Assembly: GCA_016584495.1 (NCBI GenBank) | Contig: WAID01000003.1 | Location: 4,960,001-5,024,000 of the forward strand | Source of the DNA: Celoporthe dispersa | Taxonomy: Eukaryota > Ascomycota > Sordariomycetes > Diaporthales > Cryphonectriaceae | DNA: 64,000 nt | Reading direction: 5' to 3' | Part shown: piece after piece, positions 36,694-47,396 of the stretch | Position numbering within the stretch: position 1 is the first letter of the stretch | How the letters are laid out: the number at the start of each line of letters is the position of its first letter | The notes under the pieces: model-generated | Databases searched by the model: none | What the model was told of the DNA's origin: nothing | The model's input: the letters and a program-made list of their open reading frames with translations, nothing else | Translations under genes and position numbers: made by a program

Positions 36694-38900
36694 CGCGGGG
36701 AAGCTCGATTTCGGAGGTCGACACCGACGATGACGGATAGGAGCAGACTGAGAGCTGGGAGTGACAGGTTATGTCAGTGGGGGGTCCCGTGCAGTTTTGC
36801 GCAGAAGAAGAGTGGCCCGGATGTGTCTCTCCCCAGCCGCGTTGACAGGAGGAGGCTGGGGTTGCTGCAGGGTAAATGGGCGCCTGCAGCTAAGTTTGTT
36901 TACAAAGTGCGGAGCCATTGGCCTCGAGCAAATGACGGATGTTGGGGGGCGGGGTTGGGTTCCTGGCGCTCCAGACAGCGAGGAGAAGAGAAACACCTGA
37001 ACTCACCAGCTGCAGCAATTGATTGTAGAGCAATCCGTTGGCCCTGTGTAAGCAAAGGGGTTTCTGATTTACGATAGATGAGAAGGGGGGAGGAGAGGCG
37101 GGAAGGTTCAGAGCAGAATCGGGGAGGTTGGACCTTACCCGTAGAGTTGGGGCAGGGTGGAGACGCAGCTGGAAGCCAGAGCAACGCGCCGGCTGCTACT
37201 GGCGCCTAACCTCATCTCTGCGTCTTGCATGAATGATAGTGCGATACATTAGGATACAGCAGCCTTGTAGCCATTTCGACCAGAAGACAGGTCTTTCGGT
37301 AACATAATACTGCCACACCCTTGGCTCATACTATAGCCATGCATTCATTCTGGCCGAGATTTAACCTCGGACCAACTTCGCACACGGCAATTTTGCAACC
37401 ATCCAAGGATTCCCATCACGTCTGCAAGCTTAGCGAACCATGATGATGACGGAGAGACATTCCTCGAGCGTGCTCGCTTGCAGTCTCACTCGCTGGATGG
37501 GACAATAATTCTCATCGCCTCCTGCTGGTCATCTGTACCAACCGCACGCCGCAGAATACCTCGATGTCCTTGACTTCTGCAGTTCCCAGGCCTAGTGCTG
37601 CTGGCCTGCCCATAATTGGTCCAAGGACGAGTCTGGTAGGATCCAGATTCAGCAGTGCTGCCCAAATGAACAGCCTGTTCTGTAACAATTTTTTTTAAAG
37701 GTATTCGCCTATATGCTGATTGCGATGATGTGAACATGAAAGCAGGCCATCATTCTTGAAACCTCAAGTACTTATCCCCTGGATCAACTGCTTGGAATTG
37801 GGTCCTCAGCGTTCTGATTATTATGTATTGGCTGAGATGCCGAAGCCAAGCGGCTCCTTGTCAAACCCCCGGTCTGAGATATTCTGTCATCGTCCACTCT
37901 GTCCCCCTTCTCTGTATTGACAATTCCTTCTTTGTTGAGTCTGGATGGGCCAAGCCAGCTGTCTGCTTGACGTCAGCAGGTTCAGTCTGTTCATAGAGAA
38001 GACCCCAGTATCGCCAGTGATGACTTGAAAATTCCACTGGCAGACAATGGACATGTGGAGGAGAGAGCATTCTTCAGCAGGCTCAGCCTCCACAGAAGAC
38101 TGCTTCTTACCTGTGTGTGTTGTCACAGCCTCTTGGATAAGGACTCCTATCTAGTATAAGGGTCAAGGTATTTTTGTCTCCGCAAAAATGGAGCGTCTGT
38201 CACTGGAAAGTTATGTTGGAAGCTACACATGTGAACACATTTTGGGCCTTGGCTGGGTCTAGGAGACTTTGCTTAGATGGTACCAATATGGCTTCAATCA
38301 TCGAGTGGATATATTATATTTTGCAGCTTGGAGTCTATGAAACAGTGATGACCTAATATAAGAAGTCCAGTTTGCTGTTCCAGGCTATAGAGGACCTAGA
38401 CAGCAAGATCTTGATCATTTTGCACTTTACCCAATTGCTTGGAAGGAACTCACATGCTATTCATGTGATGCTTCACTCTGCACACTATTCTGGTCACAGA
38501 CCTGTGCAGCTGCAGCCATGGTTTTACCTATCAATTAGTGAAGCTCTCTTATTAACCCAGCAGCCAGTTCTCTCTATCAGCCAATTCATCTGAATTTCAC
38601 AACAATAATAACAACATTGAAATCCAGCTGTACACCATTATCCCCACTCTAGTCCTCCCAACAACAAATCTCACTTGTTCATACTATCTCACCCAAATCT
38701 CAACCTTCCTTGCAGAACATGAACATTCACAAAACTTACATCTACAGACTCCTTCCCTAACTCCAAGACCCCCCAAAAACCTCATTCTTTTGTTGACCAC
38801 AGCAGTGACTCCCCTGCCGACACACCTAATTCATCGCTTCAGCCACCGCCATAGCAATCCTGCACCCAGCCCTCCTTCTGGGCAAGCCATTGTCGACACC
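36694..38900. other. 2.2-kb divergent intergenic region with an AT-richer patch
   Basis: Between the divergent PMP22-family and Cys-rich hypothetical genes. From roughly 37.2 to 38.8 kb the sequence is visibly richer in A and T than the flanking genes, has no open frame with family features, and includes small hairpins such as the one at 38170-38189. It could be a decayed insertion, but no terminal repeats, target duplication or transposase remnant was recognised. Confidence 0.5.
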
Positions 38901-40259
38901 ATGGCCCAAGACGACAAGATAGATCAGGGAGTCTTGCAGGAACAGTCACAGGAGCCCTCAGCTTCTCTTCCTAGCCCTCGCCCCCAAGAGTTTTCTGTAG
39001 CATCTGACAACGAGACTGACGATACGGACGACTCTTACCCTCCTCCATCTGGAATTATCGGCAATCATCCTGTTCCAGAGGACATCTGGCCTGACCAGAG
39101 CATTTACCGACCCCCATTCGTCCCTACTTTCTTCTCGCCAATGACTGAGAAGTGTTTTTCCCTCTCGTCCACGCGCGTGGTCAGGATGCGAGAGCCCCCT
39201 GCCCCCCCTTTACTTGAGTCTTCGCGCCCATTATGAGATCGTACCACTTTGCTGACGAGAAATCAATAGTACGACGACACGCTGCGCTGCGACAAGTGTG
39301 GACGCCGCTCTAAGTTCGGTTGGATGTACCGCTGCAGCCATGAGACCGAGGCACGTCTCTTCAAGTCCATCAAAGATGGTAATCAGGTGTGTAATGAATC
39401 AACAGCCAACTTGGAACAGCCACCCTTCCCTCATACTCACCTCGCACCCACCCGCGCTGACGGACGAATCCAGGAGCACATGGACGAGATCGGCGAGTTC
39501 TTCTCGCAGCAGCTAAAGCCCCCCGTCCGCGGCGCTGCTGCCCGCCAGGACAAGCTCAGCCCTCTCGGCGAGATGACCCCGTCTCAGAAGGCCTCCTACA
39601 GCTCCACCCAGATCGACAAGATCCTCCGCCAGCACGAGGAAGCCGTCGATAGCGCACTCCGCGACCGCTACGGCACACGCATCCCTCCCGCTGAGCTCCA
39701 CCCCTACGTCGTGGACGAGCTGGATGAGTGCAGCACCACCCTGTGCCCTCAGTGCGGCCGTAGTGGTCTGGGCGAGGACCTGAGCTACCTGAGCATCGAC
39801 GGCGTGCTGAAGGGCGACATCCCTCCGACCGCCGCCGTGGGCTTCGGCTTCCGCGCCCTGGGCGGTCGTCCCGTTGTCAACGCCAATATCGTCAAGAACC
39901 TCGGCCTGCTTAACCCCAAGACGGGTCTTCTGCCTGACCAGAAGAAGGAGGACAAGGATGATAAGGGTAAGGCTGCCGCCGGGAGTGTCGAGGGTGCCAC
40001 GGAGGCCTCTAGTGTCGCTGATACCGCTGCGTTTCTGCTGACCAACGACCTCAAGGCCGCCTCCACCGACTCCGTCGGGCCCAAGACCTCCTCCGACGCG
40101 TCCGCTCAAACCCACGATAGCAACGAGGACCTCATCCGATTCTACGCTGACCCCGAGGAGGATGATAAGGAGGAGGAGGATACCACGGGCAGCGACGTTC
40201 AGCGTGACCAGACGCAGGATGTCCTGTGCGCCGAGGGCGAGGACATCGAGACCCACTGA
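38901..40259 (+). CDS. hypothetical protein with paired CxxC motifs
   Basis: Three exons: 38901 to about 39176, 39270-39386 and 39474-40259; about 392 residues. I do not recognise the family. Exon 2 has C-x2-C (CDKCGRR) and a further Cys-His (YRCSHE); exon 3 has a second C-x2-C (CPQCGRS) about 120 residues later, so a split zinc-binding site is possible. The N-terminus is acidic and Pro/Ser-rich, the middle is a conserved-looking helical block (SSTQIDKILRQHEEAVDSALRDRYG), and the C-terminus is acidic. No membrane segment or signal peptide. The first intron is the weak point: the only in-phase donors are poor (39177 or 39180), while a better-placed donor after MTEK is one base out of phase, which could reflect a one-base indel. 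The exon 2-3 junction is clean. Confidence 0.75.
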
Positions 40260-40647
40260 GAGAACCATGAAGATGTCGAGTTGTGTGTGTCTCCTGCAAG
40301 AGGAGACGGGGCTTGTTGGATGAAAAGGGTTTGAGCCAATGGCGCCTTGCAAGAAAAAGGGGAAGAAAGAAAAGACAGAGGAACGCAAGGGAAACGCCGG
40401 TTCATGGTCTTCTTTTTTCGTCCAGTGCATGATGGAGAGAGACTGCGCCTTGCCATAGGGGGGCGTTGTTCTAGGATAGACCGCATCAACAAGCAAGTTC
40501 GGCACATTATTCAAGGGTTTTGTTTTGTTCCTCTCTCTCTTCGCCCCTCCCCTTTCCCAAGCTCAACCGCAAAAGGTAAAAGTGATTTCTACGGTGACCT
40601 GACCCATATCCTCCTGCAGGACCCCCTTTTGCAATCCTGTAGACGTC
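40260..40647. other. convergent intergenic region
   Basis: About 390 bp between two converging genes, expected to hold both 3' untranslated regions. Nothing else recognised. Confidence 0.6.
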
Positions 40648-42073
40648 TCACCAAATCGTATGGTACACTGCCCAATGACCTCCCATGGTATAGCAGGTCG
40701 ACTGCCCGTCTCGGGAGAAGCTTCTCGTGACGACACAGAGGCCCTCGGTCTCGATCCCATCATATCCCTCTCCATGCTCCCAGGTCATCCCCACGAAGTA
40801 GCCCGGGGTGAACATGAGCCCCATCCTGACAAGGTCCGCGCGGATCATCAGGACCGTACCGCCCACCGCGTCCAGCCGCACGAGGTCGTCATCCGACGTC
40901 CCCTCGATAGCCGCATCTACCATCTTGGTTCCTTCCGCATGGCTCGGCTCCCAGCTCGCCTTGTCCTCCCATAGCCTCTGCTGCTGTGTATCGCTGGGGG
41001 CATTGCGCCCTCCCCCTCCAGGCGTTGAGGTCGTAGGTGCCCATCGCCGACAGCTTGTGGGCGATGATCTCGTACCGACCGCCCTGCTTCCCCCGCATCT
41101 CCTCCTTCAGGCTCTTCTGCTCTGCGTTGTCGTCCGGGCCCGGCCCCTCGGGGATGCTGAACTCGGGATGCTCTGCCAGCCATGCATCGGCCAGCCTCTG
41201 CTCACCCACGGCGCAGCGCGCGGTGAGGACACCGACGTCGCGGTCTGGTGCGAGCGTGGTCTTCTGCATCATGGCCTCGACCATGTTCTTTGACGAGAAC
41301 TTGTACACGTCCGCGTCGAGCCAGAGCAGGTGGGTCTCGCGGTGCAGGGCGGCGTTCTGCAGGTAGTTGCGCAGCTTGGCGAGGTGAGCCCTGCGTTCGT
41401 GCTGGGGAACTCCGTGACGATTATCTCGTGCTGTGTCCGTCTTCGATGTATCGGGGTCAGTCTGGCGAGTGTCTGCCGTGTGGAGGACGACGGTCACCCT
41501 GGCAAAGTTGTAGCCGAAGTACTCCGGGTCTGTATCACCACGAGCCTCTGCAGACCCTCCTCTGCCCCCTTCAGATTCTGGTGGGGTTAGGAGTCTGGTG
41601 TATCTCTCGTACTCCTCTTCTGACGATGTTAATATCGCAAACGATACTTGGGTCTCGCTGAGGGTCGTCGCCGAGATGAACTCGAGATGGTTGCGGAAGG
41701 AGCGTGGTTCTTCGGTTGGATTTCGCCCAAAGGAGCTGCTATCACGGGTGATACTGAGGAACAGCACTGCTTGTTCTGGGGGTGAGGTTTTTGGCGGGCG
41801 GACGAGAGTGTAGTGTCTGATCTTGCCGTCGAGGCTGCTCCAGGATTCGGTGCTGTATGGTTTTGTTGTCTCTTTCGGCCAAGCAACTGCAGGTGGAATC
41901 TCATGCACAGCTTCCTGAGGCGCGGTCATCTCATTGCCTCTGTCGGGTGAACTTAGCAATACTTCCGGCTGTTTCGAATGATAAATCTTGCAGAAGAGAG
42001 CATGAAGAATGAGAAGCAACCAAACACCCAGGAGGAGAGCCCGCACACTGCGAGGTTTCGCCACCGAAGACAT
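40648..42073 (-). CDS. Anp1/Mnn9-type mannosyltransferase (GT62), with apparent frameshift
   Basis: Intronless minus-strand gene of about 474 residues once a one-base frameshift near 41012-41016 is allowed. GT62 proteins extend alpha-1,6-mannan chains on N-glycans in the Golgi. Residues about 11-29 form a signal anchor (ALLLGVWLLLILHALFC), giving a type II membrane protein. Family features: HLAKLRNYLQNAAL, the DxD-type LLWLDADVYKF, GTYDLNAWRG, and after the shift RLDAVGGTVLMIRADLV, YDGIETEGLC and GGHWAVYH. The frame changes inside a C5 run (G5 on the coding strand): the first frame covers residues 1 to about 353 and the second carries the rest, both with family sequence immediately up to the join. 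A sequencing indel is the simplest explanation; a real inactivated allele is possible. Confidence 0.82.
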
Positions 42074-43175
42074 GCTGCGCAGTCACACACTCGCTCACGA
42101 AGCAACAGAATACTTGATCCAAAATACTAGGGCGTAAGAACACTGCAGTTCACGACTGGGAAAGGGAGAAGTTTGGTGAACGGCAGATCTGGTACTTTTG
42201 CTGTTCGGAATCTTGCTAAGAAGCTTCCCCTCGCTGGAGGTGCCATTGCGCGGTGCCCAAGCGCACTGCCCACCAGCCAGTAGCACGCTTGAGGCTAATA
42301 CTGTCTGAGAGAGGACTTCCTGCTACCAGCGTCCAGCGTCGTTCGCGCCTTTAGCACCATCACCGGGCTCATCCAGCGCAGCGGTGGCCTGTGACGGAAG
42401 CGGTGCGACGGAAGCGGCTTGTAGCTGGAGGCGCAGGCGGCTTCCGCGACGCGCTCCCACGGTCCGCGGCTTGCAAGATCATCTCTGTGTATGAATTAAT
42501 CGAACTCGGAGTCGGATGTGTTAATAGGTCCGCTGCCAAGTATCCAGTACCGAGCGGTATGCTGTGTGGCATAGTGAAGAAGCTGAGGTTGAAGCTCTGG
42601 GCGACATTTGCGACCGCCATCTATTGGCGTACACCTTTGCTGTGGTAAGCTGTACGCTAGTGAAAGCAGCCCTAGACCCTGCGCTGCAACCAAGTCGAGA
42701 CGCTGCAGCTTTACACAGGAGCAACATTGCTAGAAAGGGCCTCAACTTTTCGGTCATCTCTGAGGAGCCAGTCATACTTGAGAGGTTTGCTACGCGCAAC
42801 TCAATTATGAACAGAGTAGCCGGCACTGAGTTTCTACATATGTTAGCAAGACCCTGAAATAAGAGAGAGCTGCCTGGCTGCTTAGTGGGTTGGTGGGCTG
42901 GCCCGGGCATTTCCAGGTGGGGGGCGGGGGGTGGTCAGCAGTGTTACACGTATAAGTTGATTGGCTGGTCCTGGGATCTCCCAGCTGTCCTTGTGATGCC
43001 AAAGTGGGACCAGTGGCCCGGGGTTGCCATCTGTAGTGGCGTATCCCAGGGCACTACTGTACTATGATGCACTACAGACAGGCTATAGTAGAACTGACAG
43101 CGTAGTTATCCACCGCCTATCGCTGGAAGGAGGCGATAGGCACACTTGACCTCCCACCTTTGTCCCCGTTTCATC

Positions 43176-43215
<40 letters not shown>

Positions 43216-43336
43216 TCTCTCTCACTCTCACACACACACAGACCTCTACAACGTCTTCAGGGCCTCGACTGCGTTCTTGGCGAACAGACAGAGAGACAGA
43301 GCGAGGACTAGGACAATCCATTTCGGGGGGGCGGCA
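42074..43336. promoter_or_regulatory. divergent intergenic region GT62/pho8
   Basis: About 1.26 kb between divergent genes. It contains a perfect 9-bp inverted repeat (43115-43123 and 43133-43141, 9-nt spacer) and a CT/CA tract at about 43177-43240 just before the pho8 region. No CACGTG phosphate-type element was seen in it. No gene recognised. Confidence 0.5.
43177..43240. repeat. (CT)n/(CA)n tract upstream of pho8
   Basis: About 64 bp of CT repeats with CA interruptions and a short CA tail, ending roughly 100 bp before the proposed pho8 start. Likely core promoter or leader sequence. Confidence 0.85.
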
Positions 43337-45238
43337 ATGGTGAGTCTCACAAACGTGGATAATACAAGAAACCCCGAAGAGCACCAGGCGGACGAAAGTA
43401 CTGACCGTTGTCGTGCCCCCATCCTTCTTCACCTCCACAGCCATCCGATCGGACCCCTTGCTGGCCGCCTCACGGCGGTCGGTCGACTCTGCCAGGTCCG
43501 ACGAGCGAGCCGAAGCAGAAGACAATGCGATGCGCGGCGCCTCTCCCGACCGCGAGGGATGGTCCTCCCGCCTGCGCGAGATCATCCTCTTCATCTGGGC
43601 GCTGCTGGCAACTGCCGTCATCATCGTCCTCGCCGCCCTGCTGCAGCACCACCAGAAGACCGGCCCCTTCGACAAGCCAGCGGGCAAGCGGAACCTCATA
43701 TTCATGGTGTCGGACGGCATGGGGCCCGCCACGCTGTCCCTGACGAGATCCTACCGGCAGCTGGTGGACGGCCTGGAACATGACGACACGCTGACGCTGG
43801 ACAAGCACTTCTGGGGCACGAGCCGCACGCGGTCGAGCAACAGGCTGGTCACAGACTCTGCGGCCGGCGCCACCGCCTTCTCGTGCGGAGAGAAGACCTA
43901 CAACGGGGCCATCGCCGTGCTGCCAGACTTCTCGCCCTGCGGCTCGGTGATGGAGGCCGCCAATAAGGCCGGGTACAAGACTGGGCTGGTCGTCACCACC
44001 GACATCACGGATGCTACCCCCGCATGCTTTGCGAGCCACGTCAACCTGAGGGAACAAGAAGACGAGATCGCGCTCCAGGAGATCGGCGAGGGCCCCCTCG
44101 GCCGCGTAGTGGACCTCATGCTCGGCGGTGGCCGGTGCCACTTTCTGCCCAACGTGACCGACGGGAGCTGTCGCGCGGACGACGTGGACGTGGCCAGGAT
44201 CGCCCAGGAGAAGCACGGGTGGACGTATCTGGACAGCCGTGCTGGGTTTGACAGCCTGCATGCCGGGGAGAACGTATCCTTACCCCTGATGGGCCTGTTT
44301 GCTGGCAATGACGTGCCCTTTGAGATCGACCGCCGGAACATGGCCGACGTGTACCCGAGCCTGAGCGAGATGGCGACGACGGCACTGCGCGCCCTAGAGC
44401 TGGCGACCAAGGACAGCGAACATGGCTTCTTCCTGATGATCGAGGGAAGCCGTATTGACCACGCGGGACACTTTAACGACCCGGCCGCGCAGGTCCGGGA
44501 GGTCCTGGAGTACGACAAGGCTTTCAAGGCCGTCGTTGACTTTATCGGAGAGAGTAAGACCGAGAGTCTGCTCGTGGCCACCAGTGATCACGAGACTGGT
44601 GGTCTTGCTACGGCATGGCGTAAGCATCCGCCACCGGTCGGGGCGTCCCCGGCAGTGAGGTTCAAAGTTTCTAACAGCTCGCAGAATCACAAAGTGCCGA
44701 GCTGCCGGTCTACAACTGGTACCCATCAGTGCTGGCCAAGACCAACGCATCTAACGAGTACCTCACGCACAAGCTATATGAGCACCTCCGATCCACCGAG
44801 TCCGACCCTGCCGCGCAGGGCGACCTCGAAGACTGGATCAACACCAACCTCGTCATCCCCGGCCTGGGGATCACCAACGCGCGAGACTTTGAGCTCAAGA
44901 AGCTGGCATCCGACCCGGCGCACGCCATCTACACCTTCTCCAAGATGATCAGCCAGCGCGCCAGGATCGGCTGGAGCACGCATGGCCACTCGGCTGTTGA
45001 TGTGAACATCTATTCGTCAGGAGGACCCTATGCCGAAGACCTCCACGGAAACGTTGAGAATACGGAGATTGGCAAGTTCTTGAGGAGGTTTCTGAGCGTC
45101 TCCGCCGATGCGGTTACGAAGGAGCTGAGGGAGAAGATGGACTGGGGCCCATCGCTTGCCGGCGTCGTCTCGCCTGACGACGCGATGGCGCAGATGGGCG
45201 TCGAGATGGAAGAGGGTCCTGCGTATTGGCTCGATTAA
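43337..45238 (+). CDS. pho8: vacuolar alkaline phosphatase (Pho8 type)
   Basis: The core is two exons, 43441-44619 and 44685-45238, joined over a 65-nt intron with a CTAAC branch site. Pho8 is a zinc/magnesium phosphatase anchored in the vacuole membrane. Seen: a cytoplasmic tail with a dileucine-like SDPLLAASRRS, a membrane anchor (ILFIWALLATAVIIVLAALL), the metal site FMVSDGMGPATLSL, the phosphoserine motif VTDSAAGATAF, EGSRIDHAGHFND, TSDHETGG and the His-bearing STHGHSAVDVN. The 5' end is unresolved. The conserved frame is open to 43413 without an ATG; its first internal ATG is 43530. Starting at ATG 43337 needs a 43-nt intron (43398-43440), which is implausibly short, while the best-looking intron (GTGAGT at 43340 to 43440) leaves the wrong phase. 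A small indel here would reconcile this. Confidence 0.88.
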
Positions 45239-46516
45239 GTGAGCGGATGGCATATATAATAATACTTGCATGTCAGAGGATCTGCTTGAGAAGAAAAAAA
45301 AAAGGCATGGCGACTAGTAATTTGGGGAAACATGGAAGAACAAGCATGGGACGGGCGCGGGCGCGATATCCAAGCATTAACTGTACCACAAGACGGGAGA
45401 ATCTCCAGTTCCTTTCTCAACCCATCTTGGTAGCCCTCAAAGGCAAATTTGATCGGATACCCGCTGGGTCTCCTGAATCACTCACGGTTTGGGGTGTCAG
45501 ACTCTTGTGTGACGGTCCCGTCCCATCTGTACAAGCACGGTGAGGCTCAAGGCGGATCCACGGCGTGGGACAGAGACAGAGCTCCGAGAATCGCTTGTGG
45601 GCTCTTGGCCTGGGAGGTACGGCCCCGTTGGTGAGCTTGCCAGGCCTGTTCCGATTTCCAAACCATCATCAAGCGTCAGGGGGTGAGAGATGGTCGTCTG
45701 GCCAGCACTGTCTCCTCTCGTGCCTGGTCTCTCCTCAAGTCTGTCTGATGTAGGTTTGCTATCTCTGACTTGCCCCTGCAATTAAATCACGTTGGCCTGC
45801 CGCATTCTAATCCTCACATTCCCACGGCGTGCTCGTGTCCCTCATCAGCGGCTGCCTGCTACAGTCTTCATAGCCCTCACCTCTTCTCGGCTTTCCGCTG
45901 GGAGACTCGGGTCTTTTTACTTTCTTTCTTAATTATTATTATATATTCCCTCCCGTAGGATCTTGTGACCGCGTGAGAATGAAATCTCCCCGAAACGCCT
46001 TCTTCAAACACCCGAGACACCTCAGAACGCGAGCATCTCCCCTCCCTCCCCCACATCTCCCCCAATCCACAGTGCATTCATATCTTCGTATGATCCCGAC
46101 AGAGATGACTATTGTCTAGGGAGGAGAGACGATCGGAAACGCCGAGCTGCGGCAGCTCGTGTTGTCTCCGGAGAAAATGTCCTGGCCCTGCTCTGAAGTG
46201 CAAGTGATGATGGGGAGCCTTGATAGGTGGCGCTTTTTAAAAGACGTCACTTTCTCTATCGTCGGGCGCAGCTGTGAGGTCCCTGTGTCATGAAGAAGAC
46301 AAGCCCTTCTCCCTCCATCGTACGAGGCATTTGTTGCACTCTCGGTACCAGCCAGCCCAGTCGCTCGAGCTCAGCGGTTTCGTCTCGTCTGATCCAAACC
46401 ACTGCACCCCACGAGCCCGAGAACCATCCTATTTTCCCCCCTCTCTCTTGCCGGCAAATCCCTCGCAAAACAGAAGAAAGCAGCTTTCTCGCCCGCACAC
46501 CACCGCCAAACACAAA
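45239..46516. other. intergenic region pho8/small hypothetical
   Basis: About 1.3 kb without a recognisable gene; contains the pho8 3' end and presumably the promoter of the small downstream gene. Confidence 0.55.
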
Positions 46517-47008
46517 ATGTGCATATACATCCAAGAGATGCCCCTCTGCGGCCACCCGCCACCAACCCTCCTCTCCTACGCCAGCTGCCCCGCCGTCCTC
46601 GCCCAGCTGATGCGCATCACCGAGCCCGAGGCCTGGGAGCCTGCCAACCTCGCCGGCCTCCCCTTCGACCTGCCTGGCGACTGCGACCCGCGGCCCGGGA
46701 ACATCTGGACCCTGTACTCGGACGACTACTGCGGGTGGGAGTGCCGGAACAATGCATATCTCCCGCGGGATATGGGGGAAGCGGCGGAGGGCCTCAGGGG
46801 TGTTGGGCAGCATGATGCCGGGTATGGGGTTAGGTTCCTGCCGGCCTACGCTCCTAGTGATGCGGATCAGGAAGCGGGCCGGTGTGGGCTTCGGCGGCGC
46901 GGTGTGCGGGGGCCTGGCGGGCCCAAGGAGCCCATGGTGCTCGGCACGCCGGATGCACGGTATGGTCCCGGGAGTGAGAGGCTGGGGATCGGGTGGCGGC
47001 GCGCCTGA
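46517..47008 (+). CDS. small hypothetical protein (163 aa)
   Basis: A single open frame of 163 codons from ATG 46517, starting MCIYIQEMPLCGHPPP. I do not recognise a named family. The opening resembles small fungal proteins that start with a Cys-containing MC-x-Y segment followed by CGH, and the middle has paired Cys in DDYCGWEC, so metal binding is possible. No signal peptide or membrane segment. The frame is open upstream to 46274, but that part is low-complexity and lacks the conserved look, so the internal ATG was preferred. The C-terminal 60 residues are Gly/Arg/Pro-rich and could be partly non-conserved. A minus-strand frame over the same bases is longer but Pro/Arg-rich and less protein-like. 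Confidence 0.45.
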   Translation: MCIYIQEMPLCGHPPPTLLSYASCPAVLAQLMRITEPEAWEPANLAGLPFDLPGDCDPRPGNIWTLYSDDYCGWECRNNAYLPRDMGEAAEGLRGVGQHDAGYGVRFLPAYAPSDADQEAGRCGLRRRGVRGPGGPKEPMVLGTPDARYGPGSERLGIGWRRA

Positions 47009-47396
47009 GTTGTTGGCTGTCGGTCGATGAGAGACGGGTCCGGCTCCAGGAATGAGAAGATCCGTGTTTGGATTAGCAGACAGCATTATCGTACATAGCA
47101 TGGGATACTCGTGATGAACAACCTCCCTCGCCCCGATACTAATGATTTCCAGTCATCCATCCACCGACGCCCCGAACCGAGAAATACTTTTCCGTCCAAA
47201 CCCTCGAACACCAGCCTAGGACTTGGAAGGCTCTTGATACCCATAAGTGCAACCTTTTTGGACCTGATCAGCATCTGATCCTGTTGCTGATCAATTTGTG
47301 TTTGTACGTGTGGCTCAGGCATGTTCCATTCTTACAAGCAGTCTTGACGCGGGTTTGTATACATACATTCCCAGCGTAGCAGCCACGACATGCTCC
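47009..47396. other. convergent intergenic region
   Basis: About 390 bp between the small hypothetical gene and the F-box gene; nothing recognised beyond expected 3' untranslated sequence. Confidence 0.55.

Noticed and set aside
39513..40514. 333-codon minus-strand frame antisense to the Cys-rich hypothetical
   Set aside because: Val/Leu/Gly-rich shadow of the + strand exon; the sense strand has clean introns and conserved-looking motifs.
46256..47101. 281-codon minus-strand frame opposite the small hypothetical gene
   Set aside because: Pro/Arg/Gly-rich and without motifs; the + strand frame has a plausible start and Cys pattern.
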